From the NCBI RefSeq assembly GCF_003148805.1, contig NZ_QGGX01000002.1, positions 248,001 to 312,000 on the forward strand: a stretch of 64,000 bases of DNA, read 5' to 3'. Of this stretch, positions 9,807 through 19,138 are shown one piece after another (the stretch's first letter is position 1; every line of letters begins with the position of its first letter). Source of the DNA: Aminobacter sp. AP02. GTDB taxonomy: Bacteria; Pseudomonadota; Alphaproteobacteria; Rhizobiales; Rhizobiaceae. The notes under the pieces were generated by a model. That model was not told the origin of the DNA. It saw nothing but the letters and a program-made list of their open reading frames with translations, and did no database searches. The translations under genes and the position numbers were made by a program.

Positions 9807-9821
9807 GGATCACCTCCTTTC
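9807..9821 (-). promoter_or_regulatory. Perfect extended Shine-Dalgarno
   Basis: On the minus strand the 15 bases GAAAGGAGGTGATCC are fully complementary to the conserved 3' end of 16S rRNA (GGATCACCTCCTTTC). The GGAGG core is 7 bases from the ATG of the 23-codon ORF. No other start in the window has more than about 6-7 paired bases. Confidence 0.75.
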
Positions 9822-9904
9822 AGTTCGTTGAACACAGATAGCAAGGTGGGGTCTTTCCAGCGTTTTGACAAGTGCGACCATCGCACTATGCGCCAGCCAC
9901 TTAT

Positions 9905-10300
9905 TTATGCCGCCACAGTGTGCTTTTGCTGGAACACGTCCTTGGCCGCGAAGAGGCCGTCGAGCGCTGCCGGAAAACCGGCATAGACGGCCATCTGCAT
10001 GATAACCTCGGTGATTTCGTCTTGGCTGAGGCCAACATTCAGCCCCGCCTGGATATGCACCTTGAGCTGCGGGGCAGCGTTTCCGAGCGCGGTCAGGGCC
10101 GCAATCGTTGCGATCTCGCGCGACCTCAGGTCAAGGCCGGGGCGCGAATAGATGTCGCCGAACGGGAACTCGATGATGTAGCGGGCAAAATCGGGTGCGA
10201 TGTCGGCTAGCGAGTCGACGACCTTGCGGCCGCCTTCGCCGTCGATTTCAGAAAGTGCGCGCGCGCCCCGCTCGAAGCGGCTTTCGTTCTGGTTGGCCAT
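9905..10300 (-). CDS. Carboxymuconolactone decarboxylase family protein
   Basis: A 131-residue all-helical protein of the carboxymuconolactone decarboxylase (CMD) family; core sequence 'LRSREIATIAALTALGNAAPQLKVHIQAGLNVGLSQDEITEVIMQMAVYAGFPAALDG' region is typical (quoted here by its end: 'MAVYAGFPAALDG'). The CxxC of AhpD-type peroxidases is absent and the protein has no cysteine, so it resembles the gamma-carboxymuconolactone decarboxylase branch rather than the thiol peroxidase branch. The reaction cannot be assigned. Its start codon lies inside the upstream merR gene (53-base overlap, different frame), so the two are certainly linked in one transcript and probably translationally coupled. 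Confidence 0.85.
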   Translation of the reverse strand: MANQNESRFERGARALSEIDGEGGRKVVDSLADIAPDFARYIIEFPFGDIYSRPGLDLRSREIATIAALTALGNAAPQLKVHIQAGLNVGLSQDEITEVIMQMAVYAGFPAALDGLFAAKDVFQQKHTVAA

Positions 10301-10667
10301 TTTCAATCTCGATCCTTTTTTCTGCGTCGGCATAGCCAGCGATCTTGGCGTCGAGAACGAGAAGGTTGGCTTGAAGGTTGGCGACATGCGCCCGCACCTT
10401 TTCGCGGTGGGCCACCAGCAATGCGCGCCGCTCCGCGTCCGTGCCCGAACCCTTCTGGCGAAGGTCCGCGTAGCGCAGCATCTCGCGGATCGGCATGCCG
10501 GTCGACTTGAGGCGGCCCAGAAATTCGATCCAGGTGAGGATCGATGCGTCATAGTTGCGCTGACCCGATGCATCCTTGTCGGCCAATGGCAGCAGGCCGA
10601 TCTGCTCGTAGTAGCGGATCGTATAGGCGGTGAGGCCCGAGCGTTTTGCCAGTTCGCCGATCTTCAT
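10248..10667 (-). CDS. MerR family transcriptional regulator
   Basis: A 139-residue regulator with an N-terminal MerR winged helix-turn-helix ('MKIGELAKRSGLTAYTIRYYEQIGLL') and a coiled-coil dimerisation helix (about residues 75-115). There is no cysteine, so metal or thiol sensing as in MerR, CueR or NmlR is unlikely; the effector is unknown. The longest frame starts with TTG at 10673, but ATG 10667 begins exactly at the conserved 'MKIGELA'. It is the first gene of a two-gene unit with the overlapping CMD gene, and a MerR-type promoter with long spacer and dyad lies just upstream, suggesting autoregulation of the pair. Confidence 0.92.
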   Translation of the reverse strand: MKIGELAKRSGLTAYTIRYYEQIGLLPLADKDASGQRNYDASILTWIEFLGRLKSTGMPIREMLRYADLRQKGSGTDAERRALLVAHREKVRAHVANLQANLLVLDAKIAGYADAEKRIEIENGQPERKPLRAGRARTF

Positions 10668-10697
10668 AATCAACCCAGTCTCGTTACGACGCTCGCA

Positions 10698-10729
10698 AGG
10701 CTAGAAGTTCGAGTGCACTCTAAGTCAAG
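10698..10729 (-). promoter_or_regulatory. MerR-type promoter and operator
   Basis: On the minus strand there is CTTGAC at 10724-10729 and a -10-like CTAGCC/TAGCCT at 10698-10704, separated by 19-20 bases. The spacer holds a near-perfect 16-bp palindrome at 10708-10723 (TTAGAGTGCACTCGAA, one mismatch). A long spacer with a centred dyad is the hallmark of promoters activated by MerR proteins through DNA distortion. The promoter faces merR at 10667. Confidence 0.7.
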
Positions 10730-10821
10730 GCCATTTCGACAAGCGGGTTGCGAACCGCCGGCCAAATGGGCCAACATCAGGTTTCGGACCAAGCTGTCGT
10801 TAGGCGCATTGGGGGCGGGAC

Positions 10822-12087
10822 ATGGATGCAGCAGACAAAGCCGCACGGATCGTTCGAACCGTTGTCGAAAGCCTGAACCCAGGATTTGCGGTCAAGTTGT
10901 GGACCGGAGAACGGATCGGTCCCGCTACCGGCCCCGTGCTCGCCATCAACGATCAGGATATCGTCTGGCAGGTGCTGCGCCGTCCCTCGCTGTCGACGCT
11001 GATCGAGATGTGGATTGCCAAGACGATCGACGTGGAAGAGGGATCGCTGTTCGATTTCTACGCGCTGCCATCAGGCAAGCTGAAGACGAAGCTCAAGTCG
11101 CTGCCGAAGCTCGCAATCCTTCGCGACCTGCCAGCCGTGTTGTTTTCGCGAAAACAGATGGCCGCGCAGGCCGGTCTTGCAGGACGCAATCCCTTCGTCA
11201 GCGGCTCAAGCAAGGAAGCGATCCAGCACCACTACGACATTTCGAACGCCTTCTACCGGCTCTTCCTCGACGAGCGCATGGTCTACAGTTGCGGCTATTT
11301 CACGGATTTCGCCAACAGCATCGACCAGGCGCAGGCCGACAAGCTCGACCATATCTGCCGCAAGCTTCGGCTGAAGCCGGGCGAGAGATTGCTCGACATT
11401 GGCTGCGGCTGGGGGGCGATGCTCATCCATGCCGCCAAACATTACGGTGTCGTGGGACACGGCGTCTCACTATCGGAAGCGCAGACCGAACTGGCGCGCG
11501 AACGCATCCGCGCCGAAGGGCTGGAAGATCGCATCACGATCGAGATCAAATCCTACACGGAACTCTCGGGATCGTTCGACAAGATCTCGTCGATCGGCAT
11601 GTTCGAGCATCTGGGCCTTGCCAATCACGATGCCTATTTTTCGGCCGTCCATCGCCTGCTCGAGCCAGGCGGCATCTACCTGCATCACGCCATCACCAAG
11701 CGCAGCAAAGGCAGCGTGAAAAAGACCCTGCACAAGGGGGCGGAATTCAAGGCGCTGGTCAAATACATCTTTCCCGGCGGCGAACTCGACACGATCGGCA
11801 TGACACTCGGCAATCTCGAGGCCCATGGTTTCCTCGTCTACGATGCCGAGAACCTCAGGGAGCATTATGCGCAAACGTGCCGTCTGTGGGCCGAGCGCCT
11901 GCACGCGCGCTTTGACGAGGCGATCGCCGAGGTCGGCGAGGCCAGGGCACGGCTTTGGCTGCTGTATCTGACTGGCTGCTCGGTGACTTTCGAGCGCGGT
12001 TCGACGCAGATTTTCCAGACCGTTGTCACCAAACGGGCGCGTGGGCCAAGCGGCTTGCCGCCGACGCGGGCGGATCTTTACCGCTGA
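10822..12087 (+). CDS. cfa: Cyclopropane-fatty-acyl-phospholipid synthase
   Basis: The enzyme transfers a methylene from SAM to the double bond of unsaturated fatty acyl chains in membrane phospholipids, usually at stationary phase or under acid stress. The 421-residue length fits. The N-terminal lipid-binding region is followed by the methyltransferase domain with the SAM site 'LLDIGCGWGAMLIHAAKHY' and the family sequence 'HYDISNAFYRLFLDERMVYSCGYF' region (quoted in part: 'YSCGYFTDFANSIDQAQ'). 'EHLGLANHDAYF' and the C-terminal 'TFERGSTQIFQTVV' also match. The ATG at 10822 follows a GGGGCGGGA. It is monocistronic, divergent from merR. Some members with this architecture methylate other lipids, so exact product is inferred. 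Confidence 0.92.
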   Translation: MDAADKAARIVRTVVESLNPGFAVKLWTGERIGPATGPVLAINDQDIVWQVLRRPSLSTLIEMWIAKTIDVEEGSLFDFYALPSGKLKTKLKSLPKLAILRDLPAVLFSRKQMAAQAGLAGRNPFVSGSSKEAIQHHYDISNAFYRLFLDERMVYSCGYFTDFANSIDQAQADKLDHICRKLRLKPGERLLDIGCGWGAMLIHAAKHYGVVGHGVSLSEAQTELARERIRAEGLEDRITIEIKSYTELSGSFDKISSIGMFEHLGLANHDAYFSAVHRLLEPGGIYLHHAITKRSKGSVKKTLHKGAEFKALVKYIFPGGELDTIGMTLGNLEAHGFLVYDAENLREHYAQTCRLWAERLHARFDEAIAEVGEARARLWLLYLTGCSVTFERGSTQIFQTVVTKRARGPSGLPPTRADLYR

Positions 12088-12120
12088 CCGAACTGCGCCA
12101 GAAGACCGGCTTGGGGGGCT

Positions 12121-12144
12121 CCCTCGCGCCTTTCGCCGCGAGGG
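12121..12144. terminator. Hairpin between convergent genes
   Basis: An 8-bp stem CCCTCGCG / CGCGAGGG with an 8-nt loop lies between the cfa stop and the stop of the convergent binding-protein gene. There is no T-run, so its role as a terminator is only suggested by position. Confidence 0.35.
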
Positions 12145-12161
12145 TTGGGCTGTGCCGTCTA

Positions 12162-13781
12162 TTACTCGGCTAGATCTACTGCCTCGAAGCGGTGCGATCC
12201 CAGCGGGTCCATCACATAGCCGCTGACCTTCTTCGACATCGGCAAGGAAACGGTCGAGTGATCGAGCGTCGCCCAAGGTGCCTGTTCCTTGAAGATGAGC
12301 TGGGCCTGCTCGTAGAGCTTTGCACGTTCTCCCTGGTCAACCGTCGTGCGCGCCTTCTGGAGCAGGTCCTCGAACGGCTGGTGGCACCAGTTGGCCATGT
12401 TCGCGCCGCCAACGCCGGCGCAGGAGAAGAAATAAGACAGCAGGTTGTCTGGGTCGCCATTGTCGCTGGTGCCGCCCAGGATGATTGCGCCGTCACGTTC
12501 CTTGTCGCGGGCACGCTTCAGATATTCGGCCCATTCATAAGACACGACTTCGACGCTGACGCCGACCTTTTGGAAATCGGACTGGATCAGTTCGGCCACC
12601 CGGCGCGCATTGGGCATATAGGGCCGGCTGACCGGCATCGCCCAGACCTTCATCTTGAGGTCCTTGACACCTGCGTCGTCGAGCATCTTCCGGGCGGTTT
12701 CCGGATCGTAAGGGTCATCGACGACCGCGTTGTTGTATCCCCACATCGCCGGCGGGATCGGGTTCTTGGCGACTTCGCCAAGATCCTGGAACACCGCCTG
12801 CAGGATGGCCTTCTTCTCGATGGCCATGTTGAGCGCCTTGCGCACTTCGATCTTGTCGAAAGGCGGGGTCAGCGTGTTGTAGGCGAGATAGGCGACGTTG
12901 AGGCCCGGCTTTTCCATGACTACAAGGTTGGGGTCGGCCTTGAGGCCAGGAACCTCCGCCGGCGCTGGGTAGGCCGCGATCTGGCATTCGCCAGCCTTCA
13001 GACGTTGCATCCGCGTGGTCTGGTCGGCAGTGATGGCGAAGACGAGTTCGTCCAGTTTAGGCTTGGTTCCCCAAAATGTCGGGTTGGCCTTGAAGCGCAC
13101 TACAGCGTCCTGCTGGTAGCCTACGAACTGGAACGGCCCGGTGCCGACCGGCTCCGAATTCAGCTTTTCCGGAGTTCCCGCCGCCGCGAGCTTGTCGGCA
13201 TATTCCTTGGAGACGATGGAACCCAGATCCATCGCAAGGTTGGAGAGGATCGAGGCGTTCGGCTGGCTCAAGACGAGCTTGACGGTGAGGTCGTCGACCT
13301 TGGTGATGTCCTTTACCGACGACTGCATGTCCATGCCGGCATACATTTCGTAGTTCGCGCCGGTGACATATGCGTGCCAGGGATTGTCGGTGAGGCGCTG
13401 ACGGTCGAAGGAAAACACTACGTCGTCGGCGTTCATGTCGCGCGTCGGGGTGAAATAGTCGGTGGTCTGGAATTTCACGCCGGGGCGAAGCTTGAACGTA
13501 TAGGTCAGCATGTCGTCGGAAACGGTCCAGCTCTCGGCGAGGCCGGGAACAAGGTTTGTCGTCCCGTTTTCGAATTCAACCAGCCGCCCATAAATCGGTT
13601 TCGAGGACGCATCCCAGGTGCTGTTGGTCGAGTAGAGGGCTGGGTCAAATCCCTCGGGTGCGGCCTCCGAGCAATAGACGAGGGTCTTGGCTGACGCCTG
13701 GCCGCCGAGCAGTATGGTCGCCGCCGCGGCAGCGGAAAAGTACATTGCGGCCCGAACCGAGCCGCGCTTCAAGGACTTCAT
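12162..13781 (-). CDS. ABC transporter periplasmic binding protein, peptide/nickel family (SBP family 5)
   Basis: A 539-residue extracytoplasmic solute-binding protein of the DppA/OppA type. It has a signal peptide (residues 1-~31, ending 'GGQASA') and the family features 'PEGFDPALYST', 'LVPGLAESWTVSDDMLTYTFKLRPGVKF' (quoted in part: 'ESWTVSDDMLTYTFKLR') and 'NADDVVFSFDRQ'. It would capture short peptides or related compounds in the periplasm. The frame extends upstream to 14159, but the ATG at 13781 is preceded by AGGGAGA and begins a proper signal peptide. No permease or ATPase genes adjoin it; the upstream partner is a creatininase-family gene 53 bases away on the same strand. The ligand is therefore unknown and the translocation machinery must be encoded elsewhere. 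Confidence 0.9.
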   Translation of the reverse strand: MKSLKRGSVRAAMYFSAAAAATILLGGQASAKTLVYCSEAAPEGFDPALYSTNSTWDASSKPIYGRLVEFENGTTNLVPGLAESWTVSDDMLTYTFKLRPGVKFQTTDYFTPTRDMNADDVVFSFDRQRLTDNPWHAYVTGANYEMYAGMDMQSSVKDITKVDDLTVKLVLSQPNASILSNLAMDLGSIVSKEYADKLAAAGTPEKLNSEPVGTGPFQFVGYQQDAVVRFKANPTFWGTKPKLDELVFAITADQTTRMQRLKAGECQIAAYPAPAEVPGLKADPNLVVMEKPGLNVAYLAYNTLTPPFDKIEVRKALNMAIEKKAILQAVFQDLGEVAKNPIPPAMWGYNNAVVDDPYDPETARKMLDDAGVKDLKMKVWAMPVSRPYMPNARRVAELIQSDFQKVGVSVEVVSYEWAEYLKRARDKERDGAIILGGTSDNGDPDNLLSYFFSCAGVGGANMANWCHQPFEDLLQKARTTVDQGERAKLYEQAQLIFKEQAPWATLDHSTVSLPMSKKVSGYVMDPLGSHRFEAVDLAE

Positions 13782-13834
13782 CAGGTTCTCCCTATGGTTT
13801 TCTGACACCAGATCAGTGTTTGATTGGGTGCCGT

Positions 13835-14659
13835 TCAGGCCGTGCGCCCATCGCGTGTGTCGAGACCGCGGCCTGGCCTCCAGACCGGATCGGGCTGGGT
13901 CCAGAGGACTGGGTCGATGATCAGTTTCGCAAGTTCCCTGGCCTGCAGGTCGAGGAAACGTTCGCCCTTTTCCGCAGTCCCCTTTGCCGGGACGCCCCAT
14001 GTGCCGGTGTTGGGCGCCCGTTCGGAAAACGAGTAGAAGCGATGCGCGCCATGCGGCGCCTCGTGTTTTCCGGCCTCGGCGGTGAACGCCTCTTCGAACT
14101 TGTCTGTCTTGACGGTGTCGGGCGAGATTGCCAGCATCACCGAAGCTTCGCCTTCGCACGCATGCTTGGGGCCATCGTCCGATTCAAACAGTGCAGATGT
14201 TTCCTCGGGCGCCAGGAACCATGGTGTCGTGTAGACGATCGGCATGTTGAATTCGACAGTCAGTTCGCGCGTCGACATGGCCAGCGGATCGATGTTGCCG
14301 CCGTGGCCATTGACGATGAGCAAGCGCGCAAAACCGATTGCCTTGAGCGAGCGGACGATCGACTTCAGGACGTGGAAATAGGCGGTGTAGTCGAGGCTGA
14401 TCGTGCCGCCGAACGGCAAATGATGCTCGCTCATGCCAAGCCATAGCCCAGGAAGCACGGCGAGCGGCACTTGCTCGTCGACCAGGCGCGCCGCGCGCCG
14501 TGCTGCGGCCTCGGCACTCGCGGTGTCGGTGATGACGGGCAAATGGGGACCGTGCTGTTCCAGCGAGCCAACCGGCAGGATGGCGATGGCGTTTCCACGC
14601 GCCGCGATTTCGCGCAGTTCGGGCGCGGTCATTCGCGTCCATTCGATTTCCCGGGCCAT
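13835..14659 (-). CDS. Creatininase family amidohydrolase
   Basis: A 274-residue protein with the metal-binding signature of the creatininase family: 'LPVGSLEQHGPHLPVITD' near residues 29-44 (Glu34, His36 and Asp44 as likely ligands), 'NGHGGN' in the middle and 'HACEGEASVML' with a further Glu. Members hydrolyse cyclic amides such as creatinine or act on related substrates (for example in mycofactocin maturation or riboflavin precursor hydrolysis), so creatinine is not assured. It is the first gene of a two-gene operon with a peptide-type binding protein and sits behind a promoter carrying a large dyad. The pairing suggests the importer ligand is the substrate or its precursor. ATG 14659 has AGGA at suitable spacing. 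Confidence 0.88.
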   Translation of the reverse strand: MAREIEWTRMTAPELREIAARGNAIAILPVGSLEQHGPHLPVITDTASAEAAARRAARLVDEQVPLAVLPGLWLGMSEHHLPFGGTISLDYTAYFHVLKSIVRSLKAIGFARLLIVNGHGGNIDPLAMSTRELTVEFNMPIVYTTPWFLAPEETSALFESDDGPKHACEGEASVMLAISPDTVKTDKFEEAFTAEAGKHEAPHGAHRFYSFSERAPNTGTWGVPAKGTAEKGERFLDLQARELAKLIIDPVLWTQPDPVWRPGRGLDTRDGRTA

Positions 14660-14671
14660 GAAGCGTCCTAA

Positions 14672-14730
14672 TTCGTATCTGAAAGATTTTTCCGATACGA
14701 AAATATTTTTCCTTAGGAGGCAGTTGTCAA
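14672..14730 (-). promoter_or_regulatory. Regulated promoter with 30-bp dyad upstream of the creatininase operon
   Basis: On the minus strand TTGACA (14725-14730) and AATATT (14702-14707) are separated by 17 bases. Immediately downstream, over the expected +1 at 14672-14701, lies an imperfect inverted repeat with arms TTCGTATCGGAAAAA and its near-mirror TCTTTCAGATACGAA, including inner GAAA...TTTC. Such a position fits repressor binding; the GAAA/TTTC core recalls RpiR-type operators, but no regulator gene is adjacent. Confidence 0.65.
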
Positions 14731-14977
14731 TAGCTAGTGCAAGCTAACGCATGGACCAAGCCCGGCGCTTGCCGGATCGTTTGTGGCCCGGACGCGGCGT
14801 CTCGCCCTTGGGTGCCGACTGCGCAGGGGATTTGATTGTCTGGATCGCAAGGTTATCGTGCGTCGGGCTTTGGGGGGCAGTGTTGCTTCAGACGTGCATG
14901 CGGATCGGATCGATCTTGGATTTATTGTAGTTGGTGAGGGCGCTGGCGGCATCTCGCGTGGAGTTCGGGGGAAATGA

Positions 14978-15160
14978 GGGCTCGCCGATTGTGATGGCCC
15001 AGGCACGAACTGCAAGCAGGTGAGCTCTTGTGCCGAGGCGGTGGAGCTCAGGTGCAGCGGCTATCGGCGTGCCGACGCCGACAATGACGGCATTCCGTGC
15101 GAAAATGTTTGTCCGTCGAAACAACTGATCGACGAATTGCGTCAGCAGATCGGCTGCTGA
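14978..15160 (+). pseudogene. Remnant of an Excalibur calcium-binding-domain protein
   Basis: In the frame ending at TGA 15158-15160 the sequence reads an Excalibur domain: 'CKQVSSCAEAVELRCSGYRR' followed by 'ADADNDGIPCENVC' and a C-terminus 'ELRQQIGC'. The DxDxDGxxCE calcium loop and the cysteines are intact. There is no ATG, and no GTG or TTG until the middle of the domain (GTG 15020). Upstream in the same frame a TGA at 14975 is preceded by an open stretch (14783-14977) with a Gly-rich end that could be the eroded N-terminal part. Full-length relatives carry a signal peptide or nuclease domain before this module. I read it as a decayed gene whose last exon-like domain is still recognisable. 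The rest of the 14731-15209 gap shows nothing else I can support. Confidence 0.6.
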
Positions 15161-15209
15161 CGCGGAAGGCGATCCCCTCGCACCTTGTGATGCGAGGGGA
15201 CGGGCTGGA

Positions 15210-17165
<1,956 letters not shown>

Positions 17166-17476
17166 TTCTTTCCCTTCCTCCCGAATACGATCCGGCGGCG
17201 ACTGAAGGCCGGCGGACGGCGACCTCAGGGCCGCACGTTGGGGCGCATTATTATCAATTCGCGGCGCGCCACAATATTAGACATTGGATTTGCCTCGCGT
17301 CATTCCGTAGCGGCAAATCGACGCCGGTATCCGGCGATTAGCAATACTCGCTGCCGGCTGCTAAAGTGCTGATATCTTGGAACTATCGCACCAGGATTTC
17401 GTTGTTTTTAGTAGACAGTTAACCGGCTCGGCGCAGACTCATGCCGTGGAGAACTGTTCGACACGGAAGGCTTGCG

Positions 17477-17749
17477 ATGCGCGACGCTTCTGAACTGGAA
17501 CTGATGCTCAAGGGCTACGGCCTGACCACAGCCGAGATACTCTACCATCTCCCCGACCACCCCCATGTGCTGCAGACATTCATCTGGCAGGACTACGACC
17601 TGGCGCCCAAATTCCCGATCCTGTTCGGCTTCATCGAGTTCTGGCGTGCCAAGCTCGACGGCCCGCTGCATTCGGTGCACTACACCCATCGTAAGCTGAT
17701 CGCCCCCAACGAATGGCGCAAGGTCGACGGTGAGTTCGTGCTGCACTAG
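17477..17749 (+). CDS. usg: Usg family protein
   Basis: A 90-residue protein matching the small Usg family of alphaproteobacteria: 'MLKGYGLTTAEILYHLPDHP', 'LQTFIWQDYDLAPKFP', 'FLEFW'-like 'GFIEFWRAKLDGPLHSV' and 'THRKLIAPNEW'. Its molecular function is not known to me. The frame opens at 17441, but GGAAGG at 17465-17470 stands at good spacing to the ATG at 17477, which also gives the family length. It lies between divergent acsA and a DUF2235 gene; a small inverted repeat (TGACGC...GCGTCA) just downstream may end the transcript. Confidence 0.85.
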   Translation: MRDASELELMLKGYGLTTAEILYHLPDHPHVLQTFIWQDYDLAPKFPILFGFIEFWRAKLDGPLHSVHYTHRKLIAPNEWRKVDGEFVLH

Positions 17750-17860
17750 GCTGGCCCCGATGTTCCCTGGTGCGATCGATGACGCGCAATCTTGGGTGCG
17801 TCATCGGGAGCTCATGATAGTGTATTCTCATAAGATGGGCTCTTCTCAGAGAGAATTGAC

Positions 17861-18988
17861 ATGCCTGGAGCAGGGGATGCTTGGGTTCTGATCTTTTCCG
17901 ATGGAACCGGTCAACGCGGTGTCCGAGCCGATCAGGTTGAAGAAGTCGAGGGCCAGCGGGTCAAGAACACCAATGTGTTTCAGATGTACTCGGCCGTCGA
18001 TGGCAAGGCGGGGTTCAAGGCCTTCTACGACGCCGGGCTGGGAGCGCCGGAAGAGGGCAGTTGGGATTGGTTACGCACGCTACGTAATCTCTGGAGCAAG
18101 GCCACCGGCTGGGGCATCACCGCGAACATCGTCGATTGCTATGAAGCGCTGATCATTGCGTGGGAGCCGGGCATGAAGGTCGGCTTCTTCGGCTTCAGCC
18201 GAGGGGCCTACACCGTGCGTTGCCTTGGCGGCGTGCTGGCTACCTGCGGCATCGCCCAGGTGGACAAGGGCGCCCCCATTTCCAAGGACAAGGAGGGTGC
18301 CGGCGCCAAGAGGCGCCGCGCCATCGCCGCAGAGGCGGTTGCAGCCTACAAGATCAAGGAAAAGGCTGAGCGGCAAAAGGCGGGCGCCTATTTCACCATC
18401 AAATATGTCGCCGCGCCAGTGATGCCCACTGTGATCGGCGTGTTCGACACGGTGCGGGCGCTCGGCTTGCCTGGTATCATGAACATGGTTAATCCATACA
18501 AGCAGGAGTTCCACGACAACGAATTGTCGATACGAATACCCGTCGGGCTGCACGCGCTTTCGATCGACGAGAACCGCAAGACATTTGCGCCTGTGCCATG
18601 GGTAGATGTCGATGCCCGCGGGCGGGCGGCGGGGCAGGTGGTAGAGCAATGCTGGTTTCCAGGCGTGCATTCCGACATCGGCGGCGGATACGAGGACGAC
18701 GACAATCTCGCCGCGCTCAGTCTTGGCTGGATGCTGGACAGGCTGCGCAAGCTGGCCAATCTCGACCTGCCCATGACCATCGACCTCAAGGACAAGGTGT
18801 TGGGCGAGGCCCATGACGAGCGAACGGGGTTTGGAGTTTTCTGGCTGCCCGGCGAACGCATCGTGCGGGGCGAGACCCGGGACATCGACATGCTGTGCCC
18901 CGATATCGAGGAGCGCTTCGACAGCTACGTGCCGTCCTATCGGCCGCCACCCCTGCGGCTGCATCCACGCGTGAAACGCTACTATTGA
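17861..18988 (+). CDS. DUF2235 domain alpha/beta hydrolase (Tle1-like)
   Basis: A 375-residue predicted alpha/beta hydrolase of the DUF2235 family. It opens with 'LIFSDGTGQ', the family's N-terminal strand with the DGT motif, and carries the nucleophile motif 'GFSRGAYTVR' (GxSxG). 'FPGVHSDIGGGYEDDD' supplies the expected catalytic Asp/His region near residue 270. Family members include type VI secretion phospholipase effectors (Tle1), but many stand-alone proteins exist. There is no signal peptide and no VgrG, PAAR, Hcp or immunity-type gene in the neighbourhood, so an effector role is not supported here. GAGAGAA precedes the ATG. Confidence 0.8.
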   Translation: MPGAGDAWVLIFSDGTGQRGVRADQVEEVEGQRVKNTNVFQMYSAVDGKAGFKAFYDAGLGAPEEGSWDWLRTLRNLWSKATGWGITANIVDCYEALIIAWEPGMKVGFFGFSRGAYTVRCLGGVLATCGIAQVDKGAPISKDKEGAGAKRRRAIAAEAVAAYKIKEKAERQKAGAYFTIKYVAAPVMPTVIGVFDTVRALGLPGIMNMVNPYKQEFHDNELSIRIPVGLHALSIDENRKTFAPVPWVDVDARGRAAGQVVEQCWFPGVHSDIGGGYEDDDNLAALSLGWMLDRLRKLANLDLPMTIDLKDKVLGEAHDERTGFGVFWLPGERIVRGETRDIDMLCPDIEERFDSYVPSYRPPPLRLHPRVKRYY

Positions 18989-19138
18989 CGGCAAGCTACG
19001 CATGGCGAGGCCGCTGGCACAACCAATTGCGGCCTCCAACCAGGCTGGGCCGATTGCAGCGCGGGGCGAGGACGGGTATTCCGCCACTAGAACTTTCCGC
19101 CAGCCCTTCACGGCTTGGCGAGTTAGAGGGAGAGTACC

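Noticed and set aside
9807-9821. Plus-strand 15-base match to the 16S rRNA 3' end as a possible rRNA fragment
   Set aside because: No further 16S similarity on either side, and the other strand places the complement at the exact distance of a Shine-Dalgarno before an ATG.
17861-18988. Type VI secretion effector locus
   Set aside because: No secretion, chaperone or immunity genes within this window around the hydrolase.
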